In this document: positions 15,715 through 23,496 of the stretch, piece by piece
How the letters are laid out: every line of letters begins with the position of its first letter
How positions within the stretch are numbered: position 1 is the stretch's first letter
Assembly (NCBI GenBank): GCA_018239985.1
Contig: JAFEGK010000002.1
Location: 951-61,189, forward strand
Reading direction: 5' to 3'
Source: Verrucomicrobiota bacterium
GTDB taxonomy: Bacteria; Chlamydiota; Chlamydiia; Chlamydiales; Rhabdochlamydiaceae
DNA: 60,239 bases
The notes under the pieces: model-generated
Seen by the model: the letters and a program-made list of their open reading frames with translations, nothing else
Database searches by the model: none
Told to the model about the DNA's origin: nothing
Made by a program: the position numbers and the translations under genes

Positions 15715-15744
15715 TATTTTGAGTTTATTGAAAAGGAGAAAAAA

Positions 15745-16176
15745 ATGTTAAGCATTACTCATCATGGAATAAAGTACGAAGGGCAGTTTGATAATACTGG
15801 CCTTATTAATGGAAAGGCCACCCATCCCGATGGGACAGTTTGGAAAGGGAGCTTCGAAAATAACGTCTTTCGAGGCACGATTACCTATACTGATGGCACA
15901 ACTTATAAGGGAGAATGCGTAAATAATCAATATCATGGCCAGGGAGTACTGACTCACGCAAAAACAAACATAGTATTTGAGGGGACGTTTAAAAAAGGGG
16001 AATTGATCAGCGGATGCTTATATGATCTACTAAAAAATAGCACCTATCGAGGAGGCTTTAAGAATTTTAGACCTCATGGCCAAGGGGAACTGATTAGTCC
16101 GAGCGGCAATAGCGTCAAAGGAGAATTCCTTCCGAATGGAGAAATACTCAATCCTCAATATTTTAAAAGAATCTAA
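15745..16176 (+). CDS. Small MORN-repeat protein
   Basis: A 143-residue protein consisting of about six classical MORN repeats of 22-24 residues: YEGQFDNTGLINGKAT, WKGSFENNVFRGTI, YKGECVNNQYHGQGVL, FEGTFKKGELI, YRGGFKNFRPHGQGEL. There is no signal peptide and no other domain. Single MORN arrays act as protein or lipid scaffolds in eukaryotes; in chlamydia-like bacteria they may be scaffolds or secreted effectors. The start is supported by AAAAGGAG, and a good promoter lies just upstream. Unlike the protein at 56-2629 it belongs to the YEGxF (PF02493) type and is predicted cytosolic unless secreted by type III. Confidence 0.85.
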   Translation: MLSITHHGIKYEGQFDNTGLINGKATHPDGTVWKGSFENNVFRGTITYTDGTTYKGECVNNQYHGQGVLTHAKTNIVFEGTFKKGELISGCLYDLLKNSTYRGGFKNFRPHGQGELISPSGNSVKGEFLPNGEILNPQYFKRI

Positions 16177-16257
16177 TAGGAAAAATGGCAGCAGCCATGA
16201 AAACGCTCGGAATTTCCTTGACTCTCACGGCAAATATACCCATAAATCAGGTTATAA

Positions 16258-18027
16258 ATGCAAACTTTTCGAGCGGCAGTCGCAGTCCTTTGTTCTCTTT
16301 CCCTCTTTTTCCCATTAACCTTGGGAATCCAGGGACTCATTGCGACCATTGCCCAATTTTTTTGTGGCTGGCCCCTCTACACCGATTGGAAAAGAAACCC
16401 CCTCCCCGTTATCGGCGTCACCGGCGCCTATCTGTTTAGCTTCTACCTCATTTTCACACAGCACTTTCGAGCCATCTACTTTGAAACAAGCATCTTCCTC
16501 ATCACCTTCTTCTTGTTTAGCCGCATTCTAGAAAAATACTATCAAGCCAAACAGCAAAAAGAGACACTCCTTTCCATCCATCCCCAGCAAGCTCATGTGA
16601 AACGGGAAGGAAAGTTAATGACCATTTGCGCCAGAGAAATCCAGATCGGAGACATCTTCATCGTCAACCCCAATGAGCGGATTCCAGCAGATGGCCAAAT
16701 TGAGAAAGGGGAGAGCATCGTCGATGAAACCATGCTCTTTGGAGGTAAAAATGCGGTTGAAAAACAAGTTGGACATCCCATCTTCGCCGGCAGCATGAAC
16801 CATCATGGAACCCTTATCGGCCAAGCGACTAAACCTGGCAATCAAACATTCCTTAGCCACATTGTAAAAAGCAATCCAGAGCCCGAAACCAGAGCTCAAA
16901 AAATCGCCCTCCCAACCCTCCTGCTCATCGCCCTACTCACCTGGATCGGATGGCAAATGACAGCCCAAGGATTTTTAAACGCCCTTTCCGTCATCCTGAT
17001 CGCCTCCCCGCAAGCCATCAAACTCGCCCGGACCCTACCCTTCACCCTTGCTTGCAACAACGCCTATTCCAAAGGAATCTTCATCAAAGAAACCAAAGCC
17101 ATCGAAGCTGCGCGCAAAATCGACCGGATCATCATCGATAAAAGAGCGATCATCAACCAAGACGCCCTCTCCATCGAAAAAATCACCATCCCCGAGAGCT
17201 ATTTCCCCATCATCAAAACCCTTTGCCAACAAACCACACACCCTGCTGCCAAAGCGATCCTCGAATACCTAAAAACGACCCCCTCCATCTCCACCATGAT
17301 GGTCTTCAGAAGCACCCCTGGGCAAGGAGTGAGTGGCTATTTCGATGAGAGGAAATACTTTTTAGGGTCGATGACCTTTTTTCAGCAGCAAACACTTCCC
17401 ACTGAAAAATTTCAAAAGCCCTACCAAGAAGAACCTGGCCTTCTCATCGCCTTTGGGACCGAAAAACTGAGCATCGGCTACATCCTCCTCTCAGACGAAA
17501 TACAATCCGATAGCAAGCAAGCCATTCTCGACCTCAAAGAGCTGAAAATCCAAACACAGCTCCTCTCAACCGATCAAAAAAAACAAACAGAGCGGACCGC
17601 GGCGGCCCTCCACATCGATACCTACCAAGCAGAAATCGAATCTAAAGATCAAATCAAGTACGTTGAAATGGCCAAAAGAGAAGGGAAAACCGTCGCCATG
17701 GTCGGAGAAAATCCTGAAGCCCTGGCAGCATCCGATATTGGATTTGGTAAAATTGGATTAAAAGAGATCGTCGAGACCATCAAACTCTCGAAAACCACCT
17801 TCCAAAAAATTCGTCAAAACCAACTCATCACCTTCGGCTATCACCTCATCGCGGTCCCCCTGGCAGCTCTAGGCTATATTCCTCCCACCCTAGCAGGCGT
17901 CGCAATGGTTCTGAGCATCGTCATAATTTCACACAACACCCTTCGCAAAAAAACTACAAAAGCAATTGTCCCTGTACAAATAAAAAACGAATTATTAGAA
18001 TTAGAGCATGAAAGATCTATGGATTGA
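16258..18027 (+). CDS. P1B-type ATPase homologue lacking catalytic motifs (pseudo-transporter)
   Basis: A 589-residue protein aligned by layout with ZntA/CopA-type metal ATPases: FFCGWPLY near 34, an actuator domain with PADGQIEKGESIVDETML near 143-160, membrane helices at 215-250, nucleotide-domain HP at 328-329, and a C-terminal helix pair at 540-565. Every key motif is changed. TGES is FGGK (161-164), CPC is SPQ (250-252), DKTGT is DKRAI (294-298), TGD is STD (437-439), and GDGxNDxPAL is GENPEALAASD (483-493). The N-terminal metal-binding domain and first helices are missing. The frame is intact, so it is not decaying randomly. It precedes a CT728-like gene, matching the place of CT727/zntA in Chlamydia. 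Confidence 0.85.
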   Translation: MQTFRAAVAVLCSLSLFFPLTLGIQGLIATIAQFFCGWPLYTDWKRNPLPVIGVTGAYLFSFYLIFTQHFRAIYFETSIFLITFFLFSRILEKYYQAKQQKETLLSIHPQQAHVKREGKLMTICAREIQIGDIFIVNPNERIPADGQIEKGESIVDETMLFGGKNAVEKQVGHPIFAGSMNHHGTLIGQATKPGNQTFLSHIVKSNPEPETRAQKIALPTLLLIALLTWIGWQMTAQGFLNALSVILIASPQAIKLARTLPFTLACNNAYSKGIFIKETKAIEAARKIDRIIIDKRAIINQDALSIEKITIPESYFPIIKTLCQQTTHPAAKAILEYLKTTPSISTMMVFRSTPGQGVSGYFDERKYFLGSMTFFQQQTLPTEKFQKPYQEEPGLLIAFGTEKLSIGYILLSDEIQSDSKQAILDLKELKIQTQLLSTDQKKQTERTAAALHIDTYQAEIESKDQIKYVEMAKREGKTVAMVGENPEALAASDIGFGKIGLKEIVETIKLSKTTFQKIRQNQLITFGYHLIAVPLAALGYIPPTLAGVAMVLSIVIISHNTLRKKTTKAIVPVQIKNELLELEHERSMD

Positions 18028-18646
18028 TTGGTTACAAGAGAAACAACGGCACTTCTTCTATGGAGTGTTCATAGTAGTCGCAGTTTTTTTTATTTCCTTT
18101 CAGATTTATCAGAAATTCCAAAAGCCAGTGGCGACCAATTATCACGCAGCGAATCTCATTTTTGAAAAGTGGGTACTGGACAATAAAGATTTCGCCGAGC
18201 TAGAAAAAGCGCTAGCGAGCCATCCCGATTTAGAGAGCAAATTTGGGGCCCTGATCGCGGATAAATTCATCGTAAGTAACCGAGGCGACCAAGCCAAGCC
18301 GTTTGCCGAAAAAGTCTTCGAACGAGTCCTACGTCAAACTCCCGAGCATACAGCCTTTGCGGAAGGCTCCCTCCTGATTTCCGAAGGAAAACTCTCCGAC
18401 GCCCTGACCCATTCGCTCGTGCTCTCCAGCCGCCTGGACACCAGCTCACTTCTCTATGGCTTCAACCTACTGCGCCTAGCGAGCCTCTACCGCGCCCTCG
18501 GCGACCGCGCCGAAGAGCTCGCCTCGCTCGCCCAGCTCGAGCTCTTCCTCAAGAGCAACCCCAAAGCCGGCGCCATCCTCGAGCGCTGCTTTTCCGACGG
18601 CCAACACTCATTGTCAGATTATTTAATTCATCGAAGCTCACAATGA
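18008..18646 (+). CDS. CT728-like membrane-anchored helical-repeat protein
   Basis: A 212-residue protein with one N-terminal membrane helix (YGVFIVVAVFFISFQIYQKF, residues 18-37) followed by a helical region of TPR/YfgM-like character, for example LLRLASLYRALGDRAEELA near 158. No catalytic motif. It overlaps the preceding pseudo-ATPase gene by 20 bases, so the pair is translationally coupled. Its stop overlaps the start of the GT25 gene. Adjacency to a P1B-ATPase homologue is the same as for CT727-CT728, which suggests a conserved two-component unit; its function is unknown. Confidence 0.75.
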   Translation: MKDLWIDWLQEKQRHFFYGVFIVVAVFFISFQIYQKFQKPVATNYHAANLIFEKWVLDNKDFAELEKALASHPDLESKFGALIADKFIVSNRGDQAKPFAEKVFERVLRQTPEHTAFAEGSLLISEGKLSDALTHSLVLSSRLDTSSLLYGFNLLRLASLYRALGDRAEELASLAQLELFLKSNPKAGAILERCFSDGQHSLSDYLIHRSSQ

Positions 18647-19476
18647 ATTGTGTTATATTACTATCCTTTTTCTATTTTTTTGACCTTTATGCTGCAATCT
18701 ACCCTTATAAAACTTCTGTAGAAAATTATTTAAAACGGATTGAATTAACTGAACAAAAATCAGGTATCGATTTAATTGATTGTATTTACGTTATTAATTT
18801 AGATGAAAGACCGGAAAAATGGGAAAGGATGCAAAGTCTTTTTGCAATGAAGGATCTTCATATTAATCGAGTAAGCGGAATAAACGGGTGGAAGATCCCT
18901 AAAGAGATTCAAGAAGATTTAGCGGGAACCTATCCAGTAAGACTTTCAGGAGGCCGTTTAGGATGTATTTTATCACACCTTTCAGTCCTTAAAGATGCAG
19001 AAGAAAGAGGTTTTGAGCTAATCTGGGTTTGTGAAGATGATGTTGAATTTGTCGATGATGCTCAATTAATTCCTAAAACTTTAGCCCATCTCAATCAAAT
19101 AGATCCAGATTGGGATGTTTTCTATACCGATATTAATTCAAAAAATGAGCGTGGCGAAGTGGTTCAGTCAGTAAGCTCCGATTTCAGACCAGATCAACAA
19201 TATCTTCCGTTATCTTATTATACTTCGCGAGCTATAATTGATCAGGATATCATGAAAATTGGGCAAAGATTCGGTGCTTATTCAGTGATTTATTCTCGAA
19301 AGGGAATTCAGAAGATTCTCGATTATTTTACACATGTTTATCTATGGACGGCTTGGGATATTGACATTCATTACGTCCCCTCTATTCGTCAATACTCCTC
19401 CACCAAGGACATCGTTTCTATTTGGACTCAGAGCTCAATATCTGATACCCAAAGAGACCCTTTAGTTAAAAAATAA
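18643..19476 (+). CDS. GT25-family glycosyltransferase with signal peptide
   Basis: A 277-residue member of glycosyltransferase family 25 (LPS glycosyltransferases and the procollagen galactosyltransferases of the animal ER). Motifs: CIYVINLDERPEKWERM near 42, VSGINGWKIP near 77, GRLGCILSHLSVLKDAEERG near 103, and the metal-binding EDD in WVCEDDVEFVDDA near 130. The first 20 residues are strongly hydrophobic (ILLSFFYFFDLYAAI), consistent with a signal peptide. It overlaps the previous stop by 4 bases (ATGA). Base composition is more AT-rich than the upstream genes, suggesting separate ancestry. Paralogues are at 28335 and 29251. Confidence 0.85.
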   Translation: MNCVILLSFFYFFDLYAAIYPYKTSVENYLKRIELTEQKSGIDLIDCIYVINLDERPEKWERMQSLFAMKDLHINRVSGINGWKIPKEIQEDLAGTYPVRLSGGRLGCILSHLSVLKDAEERGFELIWVCEDDVEFVDDAQLIPKTLAHLNQIDPDWDVFYTDINSKNERGEVVQSVSSDFRPDQQYLPLSYYTSRAIIDQDIMKIGQRFGAYSVIYSRKGIQKILDYFTHVYLWTAWDIDIHYVPSIRQYSSTKDIVSIWTQSSISDTQRDPLVKK

Positions 19477-19498
19477 TTCTGGAGTTATTATTGTAATT

Positions 19499-20299
19499 TT
19501 ACAATTCCACTTTAAATAATTCCCTCGGAAAAGAATCGATCAACTTTTGAGCAGAAAACACTGGTGGCGACTCCCCTCCCATTCTGAGGGCTTCATAAAT
19601 AGAACAAGCATATTCAAACTTTTCTCTTCCGGTACCCATATAGTAATCTGTAAATTTGAAAAGCGGTTCATTTTCAGTAACACGAAGTAGTCTTGCTGGG
19701 ATACCAAATGCTTCCGCAACAATAATACCATGCAAGGAACTAGAGATAACAAACTTGCTTTCGATAATTTTTTGAATTATCTCTTCCCAAGGCTCAGTGG
19801 GATGAACAACATATTCACTCGAACCAAAAAGTTCCATTTCAGAAATATGAGGGATGATGATATATGCTCTCTTGGGACTTTTTTTAAACTCTGGGAAATA
19901 AAAGGGTAGTAATAAAGCCGGATCTCCATATATTTCTGGAACATTGATTCCCAGAGACATTAAAAATGATCGAGTCAAAGGGCCTCTGACACATCTCACG
20001 TCTAGATTTTTGAAATGATAATCCTTATTGTCTAGATGCTTTCCATTTATTCCAGAGCCCCAAACACAATCACCATCAATTGCGAAATGTATAATTGAAC
20101 CGATCCCAAGCAATTTGCCTTCATTCGGCAAAGCCTTTTTGATCTTTATCTCTCCGATTCTCTCAACTAAGACCATTGAAAGGGTATCACCAAAATTAAG
20201 ACTCCCATTATCAGGTTCCCACCAAAATAGATGGATGTCCGCTGACAAAGAAGAAAACGCCATTAAGATAATAGAGATGATATTTAATTTGGTATTCAA
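19499..20299 (-). CDS. Polysaccharide pyruvyl transferase-like protein with hydrophobic N-terminus
   Basis: A 266-residue protein with the PF04230 fold signature: LNFGDTLSMVLVERI near 34, GSGING near 85, RCVRGPLTRSFLMSLG near 102, GDPALLLPFYFP near 123, and SSSLHGIIVAEAFGIPARLL near 190. Such enzymes add pyruvate ketals to, or otherwise modify, surface polysaccharides using phosphoenolpyruvate. The N-terminus (LNIISIILMAFSSLSA) looks like a signal peptide but requires the TTG start at 20299; an internal ATG at 20263 would remove half of it. It points against its neighbours and is AT-rich. Family is solid, localisation is uncertain. Confidence 0.8.
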   Translation of the reverse strand: MNTKLNIISIILMAFSSLSADIHLFWWEPDNGSLNFGDTLSMVLVERIGEIKIKKALPNEGKLLGIGSIIHFAIDGDCVWGSGINGKHLDNKDYHFKNLDVRCVRGPLTRSFLMSLGINVPEIYGDPALLLPFYFPEFKKSPKRAYIIIPHISEMELFGSSEYVVHPTEPWEEIIQKIIESKFVISSSLHGIIVAEAFGIPARLLRVTENEPLFKFTDYYMGTGREKFEYACSIYEALRMGGESPPVFSAQKLIDSFPRELFKVEL

Positions 20300-20368
20300 T
20301 ATGATCCAAACTGAATTTTACGCGTTAATCTCGCATGTTGAATTTTTTTCACCTTGCCATTTATAGCA

Positions 20369-20397
20369 TTGCCAGGAAATATAATTCAAGATATAGT
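20369..20397 (+). promoter_or_regulatory. Promoter for the 20424 operon
   Basis: TTGCCA at 20369, a 17-base spacer and TATAGT at 20392, each 5 of 6 matches. AAAGGAG precedes the ATG at 20424. Confidence 0.6.
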
Positions 20398-20423
20398 GAC
20401 CCTCCTGTTTTCAAAGGAGCTAC

Positions 20424-21587
20424 ATGAGTAAGTTAAAAATAGCAATCGTCGTTCTTTTAGGGCTCTCCGTTATCTCATTCGTAGAATATAGCTATTTCGA
20501 TAAAAAGCTTCGAGCACATAAAAAGAAAACGACACATCGATTAAAAATTTGCGAAGATATTGCAAAAGGACTTCCCTTCCAATCTGCACTAGGAGAAAAT
20601 AGAAAATATCTTCCAAAGCAATTTGATAACATTCCGTTTTCAAATCACGGGATCGTTTTGGGAGTCAAAAAATTAGATATCCGTAACGTGTTCGCTCCGT
20701 ACAACCCTGCGATTATCGAGCATGGGGATGGCTATCTCGTTTTTTTCCGCTATGATATTGTCAAACAAATGCACCTAAATTTTTATGATACCTTGATCGG
20801 CTGTGCAGAATTGGACCAGGATTTGAATCAAACGGAAAAAGAGTTTGTCACTATAGATACCAATAGCTCCTTTTGCGAAGATCCTAGAGCCCTATGGCAT
20901 AATGGTAATCTATCTTTAATTTATAACAATCTGGTTCCAGCAAAATTTTACTCAAGGGCGATGCACATTGCCCATGTCGATCTTGATAAACATCAAGCCC
21001 AAAATATCCAAAAAATCGATTTGCACCTAAGCAAAGTGGAAAAAAACTGGGCTCCATTTGTTTATAAGTCAGAGGATGGCTCTGAGAATATTCTTTTTGA
21101 GTATCAGGTAATGGAGCCGCGTCAAATTTTAAAATACACTTCAAATGAATGCCCGGAATGGTTTGAACCAAAACCAACACAGGAACTGGAGCAGTGGTGC
21201 GAAAATTGGTCAGAAAAATGGGGGACTCCACTAGGTGGAACTGGGGCGCGCTTGATTGATGGAGAATATCTCTCGTTCTTTCATAGCAAATTCAAAGCAC
21301 AAGACGGGACATGGTGGTATGTAATGGGGGCCTATACTTTCGAGTCAAAAGCCCCATTTCGGATCACTAGAGTCTCAACAACCCCCCTCTTTTTTGATGG
21401 CATCTATGAGACTCCGGCTCTAAACACAGCCTCGCCAGATAAATATGTGATTTTCCCCTGCGGCTTTGCAATAGCAAACAAGGGCGAAAAAACTGTGCTG
21501 CATCTTAGCTGCGGAGAAAATGATTCCGCAATCAAGATCGTCTCTCTTGATAAAGATGCCCTTGTCAAAAGCCTGAAGAAATTATGA
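20424..21587 (+). CDS. GH130-like beta-propeller glycoside phosphorylase/transferase, membrane-anchored
   Basis: A 387-residue protein with an N-terminal signal anchor (IAIVVLLGLSVISFVEYSYF), then a five-bladed-propeller-type domain with GH130-like marks: YNPAIIEHGDGYLVFFRYD near 92, CEDPRALWHNG near 152, GGTGARLIDGEYLSFFHSK near 272, and CGENDSAIKI near 368. Known GH130 enzymes phosphorolyse beta-mannosides; related folds act as mannosyltransferases. The anchor places the domain outside the cytosol. It is coupled to the TagF-like gene by an ATGA overlap. Substrate cannot be inferred. Confidence 0.7.
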   Translation: MSKLKIAIVVLLGLSVISFVEYSYFDKKLRAHKKKTTHRLKICEDIAKGLPFQSALGENRKYLPKQFDNIPFSNHGIVLGVKKLDIRNVFAPYNPAIIEHGDGYLVFFRYDIVKQMHLNFYDTLIGCAELDQDLNQTEKEFVTIDTNSSFCEDPRALWHNGNLSLIYNNLVPAKFYSRAMHIAHVDLDKHQAQNIQKIDLHLSKVEKNWAPFVYKSEDGSENILFEYQVMEPRQILKYTSNECPEWFEPKPTQELEQWCENWSEKWGTPLGGTGARLIDGEYLSFFHSKFKAQDGTWWYVMGAYTFESKAPFRITRVSTTPLFFDGIYETPALNTASPDKYVIFPCGFAIANKGEKTVLHLSCGENDSAIKIVSLDKDALVKSLKKL

Positions 21588-22519
21588 TTGCCGCCATCAG
21601 TACAGGCCCAGAAACCCATCTCGATCATCTCGCTCCACTTTGTGCTCTTTGGCAAATCCCTCTAATTGTCACCAGCAAAGACCATTTCGAACTTGGAGTA
21701 AAATTCTATCCGATGATCGAGATCCTCTATGTCCCTCTTGAAGACTTTACACTGGAGTATATTGCTGCCCATTTTGATACGATTGTGACCTGCGGCAAGT
21801 TTTGGGCGATGGAACTTAAGCCTCCACTCAAAATGCTTTATCAGAAAGAGCTCCGCTTCCTATTCGTTCCCCATGGATACTCGGACAAAGAAGAGCTTTT
21901 GAACAAACCTGTTAATCAAGATATTCAATTCACTTATGAAGATTTAGGAAATCTACGCTACGAATTCTATCTCCAGCATAAAACCCACTTTGATGAGCTA
22001 GCGAAAAGCTACTTTAAAACTCAAAAGAAGACCATACTGTATGCTCCCACTTGGCAAACAACAGCCACTTCAACCTCATTTTTTGAATCAACTGGTACCA
22101 TCATTGAGTCCCTCTCAGGCAAATATAATCTCTTGATCAAGCTTCACCCTTTACTTGAGGAGAACGACCCGGCTCGCTTTCATCGGATCATAGGTAAATA
22201 TGAGTCTACGGCCCGGTTTATCCTCAATTTCCCCTCTATCTATCCACTCTTAGAAAAAACAGATATTTACTTGGGAGACCATTCTTCCGTCGGCTATGAT
22301 TTTTTAACTTACAACCGCCCGATGTTCTTCTTGAAGCAAGGAGGAAAACTCTCCAACTGTGGAGAGCTTTTCGAAGGAGCTGTAGAGAGCGAGCAAGAAC
22401 ATCTCCATTCAATAAGAGAAACGACTTATCTCTCCGTCTTCGGTCAAAGAGGCGGGAGCACAAATACCTCGGAGAGGCTATTGAGATTGGGGGCCAGCAT
22501 TTCGGCTTCTAAGTCGTAA
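21584..22519 (+). CDS. CDP-glycerol glycerophosphotransferase-like protein, paralogue of the 11827 gene
   Basis: A 311-residue TagF/TagB-type transferase. It shares with the 11827-12741 protein the N-terminal motif HLDHLAPLCA, VPHGYSDKE near 100, TILYAPTWQTTA near 149, LLIKLHPLLEE near 185, and GDHSSVGYDFLTYNRPMFF near 230. No signal peptide. It overlaps the GH130-like gene (ATGA), so the two likely act in one surface-glycan pathway. Its 3' end overlaps the convergent mreC by 76 bases, an unusually long overlap between conserved genes. Acceptor and donor are unknown. Confidence 0.78.
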   Translation: MIAAISTGPETHLDHLAPLCALWQIPLIVTSKDHFELGVKFYPMIEILYVPLEDFTLEYIAAHFDTIVTCGKFWAMELKPPLKMLYQKELRFLFVPHGYSDKEELLNKPVNQDIQFTYEDLGNLRYEFYLQHKTHFDELAKSYFKTQKKTILYAPTWQTTATSTSFFESTGTIIESLSGKYNLLIKLHPLLEENDPARFHRIIGKYESTARFILNFPSIYPLLEKTDIYLGDHSSVGYDFLTYNRPMFFLKQGGKLSNCGELFEGAVESEQEHLHSIRETTYLSVFGQRGGSTNTSERLLRLGASISASKS

Positions 22520-23496
22520 GAGCACCCCCCTTCATGTAGGGGGAGGATTTTCGAAACAATCGCTACATGAAAGTCTGGAGGGAAAATCCCATCGGCTCCG
22601 GTTGTGACGAGCAAATCGCCGATTTTTATGAGAGGCTCTTGGCCTCCAGCATAAGCACCCGTGCGCAGATTGCGAGCGGGCCCCTCTTCATCGCTAAAGT
22701 CATAATTAAATCCGACTCCTTTCAGGGTCCGCTTGGGGACGCGCCATGCTGGAGCGGCTGTTCCATGTAGTTCTCCTTTTGCCAAATAGAGCTCTTTTGA
22801 ATGTTCGTTTAACTGATCGCGAAATACTGAAAGGGCGCGAGATATATCCACTGCTCCATAAAGATCTTCTCTTAGGGCTAGCATCTTGATGACCCCTTGC
22901 AATTTTTCTGAGAGAATCCGATTTTGCTCACCTCCGCGGACAGCGCGCACCGAGGGAGAAAGTGAACGGTCGGTGATGAGTCGGACGTGACATCTTTTTT
23001 CCGTCACCTCTTCGACAACTCCAACTATTGTCTTCCCGATGACTACAGGGCTATTTTTGGCCACTACTTCAAAGCCAAGAGAGCGATTATCTCTCTGGCC
23101 TACATTGAGCCAAACGCTGCTGCTCCACGGACTTGGATCACGAAAAACGATCCGTGCAGGAAGAGCATGCATCTGTCGATAGATCATTTTAGCTAAATAC
23201 TCGCCCCTTCTTCTATAAAACGGATCATTTGAATTAGATAAGATTGGGATCAGCTCTTGTTTTTCTTTATCGAGTTGATGATTTTCAAGAATCCAATTTT
23301 TGAGACGCTCTAATTGTTGGTAGAGGAGCTGATTTTCGGTGTGTAGCTTTTCAATTTCGCTTCCATAAGATCCAGAACCGGAAAATGAGACGAGTCCAAC
23401 CATCCAAGTCCGCAGATGACCTGCATTTTTTTGAGGCAAGCTAAGGACTAGGAACAAAAAAATAATGAGGAGCCAAAACGAGTGATTCTTGATCAT
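22444..23496 (-). CDS. mreC: Rod shape-determining protein MreC
   Basis: A 350-residue protein with an N-terminal membrane helix (FWLLIIFLFLVLSLPQ), a coiled coil at about 45-85 (EIEKLHTENQLLYQQLERLK), and a two-part beta domain typical of MreC (VWLNVGQRDNRSLGFEVV; KIGDLLVTTGADGIFPPDFHVAIV). MreC is the periplasmic scaffold of the MreB-directed peptidoglycan machinery that chlamydiae use for division. It starts in an ATGA overlap with the aminotransferase gene upstream, as in the CT637-CT638 arrangement. Slightly longer than many MreC proteins because of an inserted segment around residues 205-290. Confidence 0.85.
   Translation of the reverse strand: MIKNHSFWLLIIFLFLVLSLPQKNAGHLRTWMVGLVSFSGSGSYGSEIEKLHTENQLLYQQLERLKNWILENHQLDKEKQELIPILSNSNDPFYRRRGEYLAKMIYRQMHALPARIVFRDPSPWSSSVWLNVGQRDNRSLGFEVVAKNSPVVIGKTIVGVVEEVTEKRCHVRLITDRSLSPSVRAVRGGEQNRILSEKLQGVIKMLALREDLYGAVDISRALSVFRDQLNEHSKELYLAKGELHGTAAPAWRVPKRTLKGVGFNYDFSDEEGPARNLRTGAYAGGQEPLIKIGDLLVTTGADGIFPPDFHVAIVSKILPLHEGGCSYDLEAEMLAPNLNSLSEVFVLPPL

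Larger units (their letters stand above)
15381..15744. other. Repeat-rich intergenic region without a convincing gene
   Basis: This AT-rich spacer holds a copy of the TATACCCGTTCCGTT motif (15499-15513), a 12-bp inverted repeat with a 2-base centre (15529-15554), and two similar direct repeats of about 29 bases around CCTGTTTTTAAA (15551 and 15613). A promoter for the MORN gene lies at the right end. The only open frame (82 codons, 15415-15663) runs through these repeats and has no binding site. Confidence 0.6.

Noticed and set aside
16185-16439. 84-codon frame starting with MAAAMKTLG before the pseudo-ATPase
   Set aside because: A start with AGGAAAA is visible, but it continues out of frame through conserved ATPase codons; no homology to a metal-binding domain.
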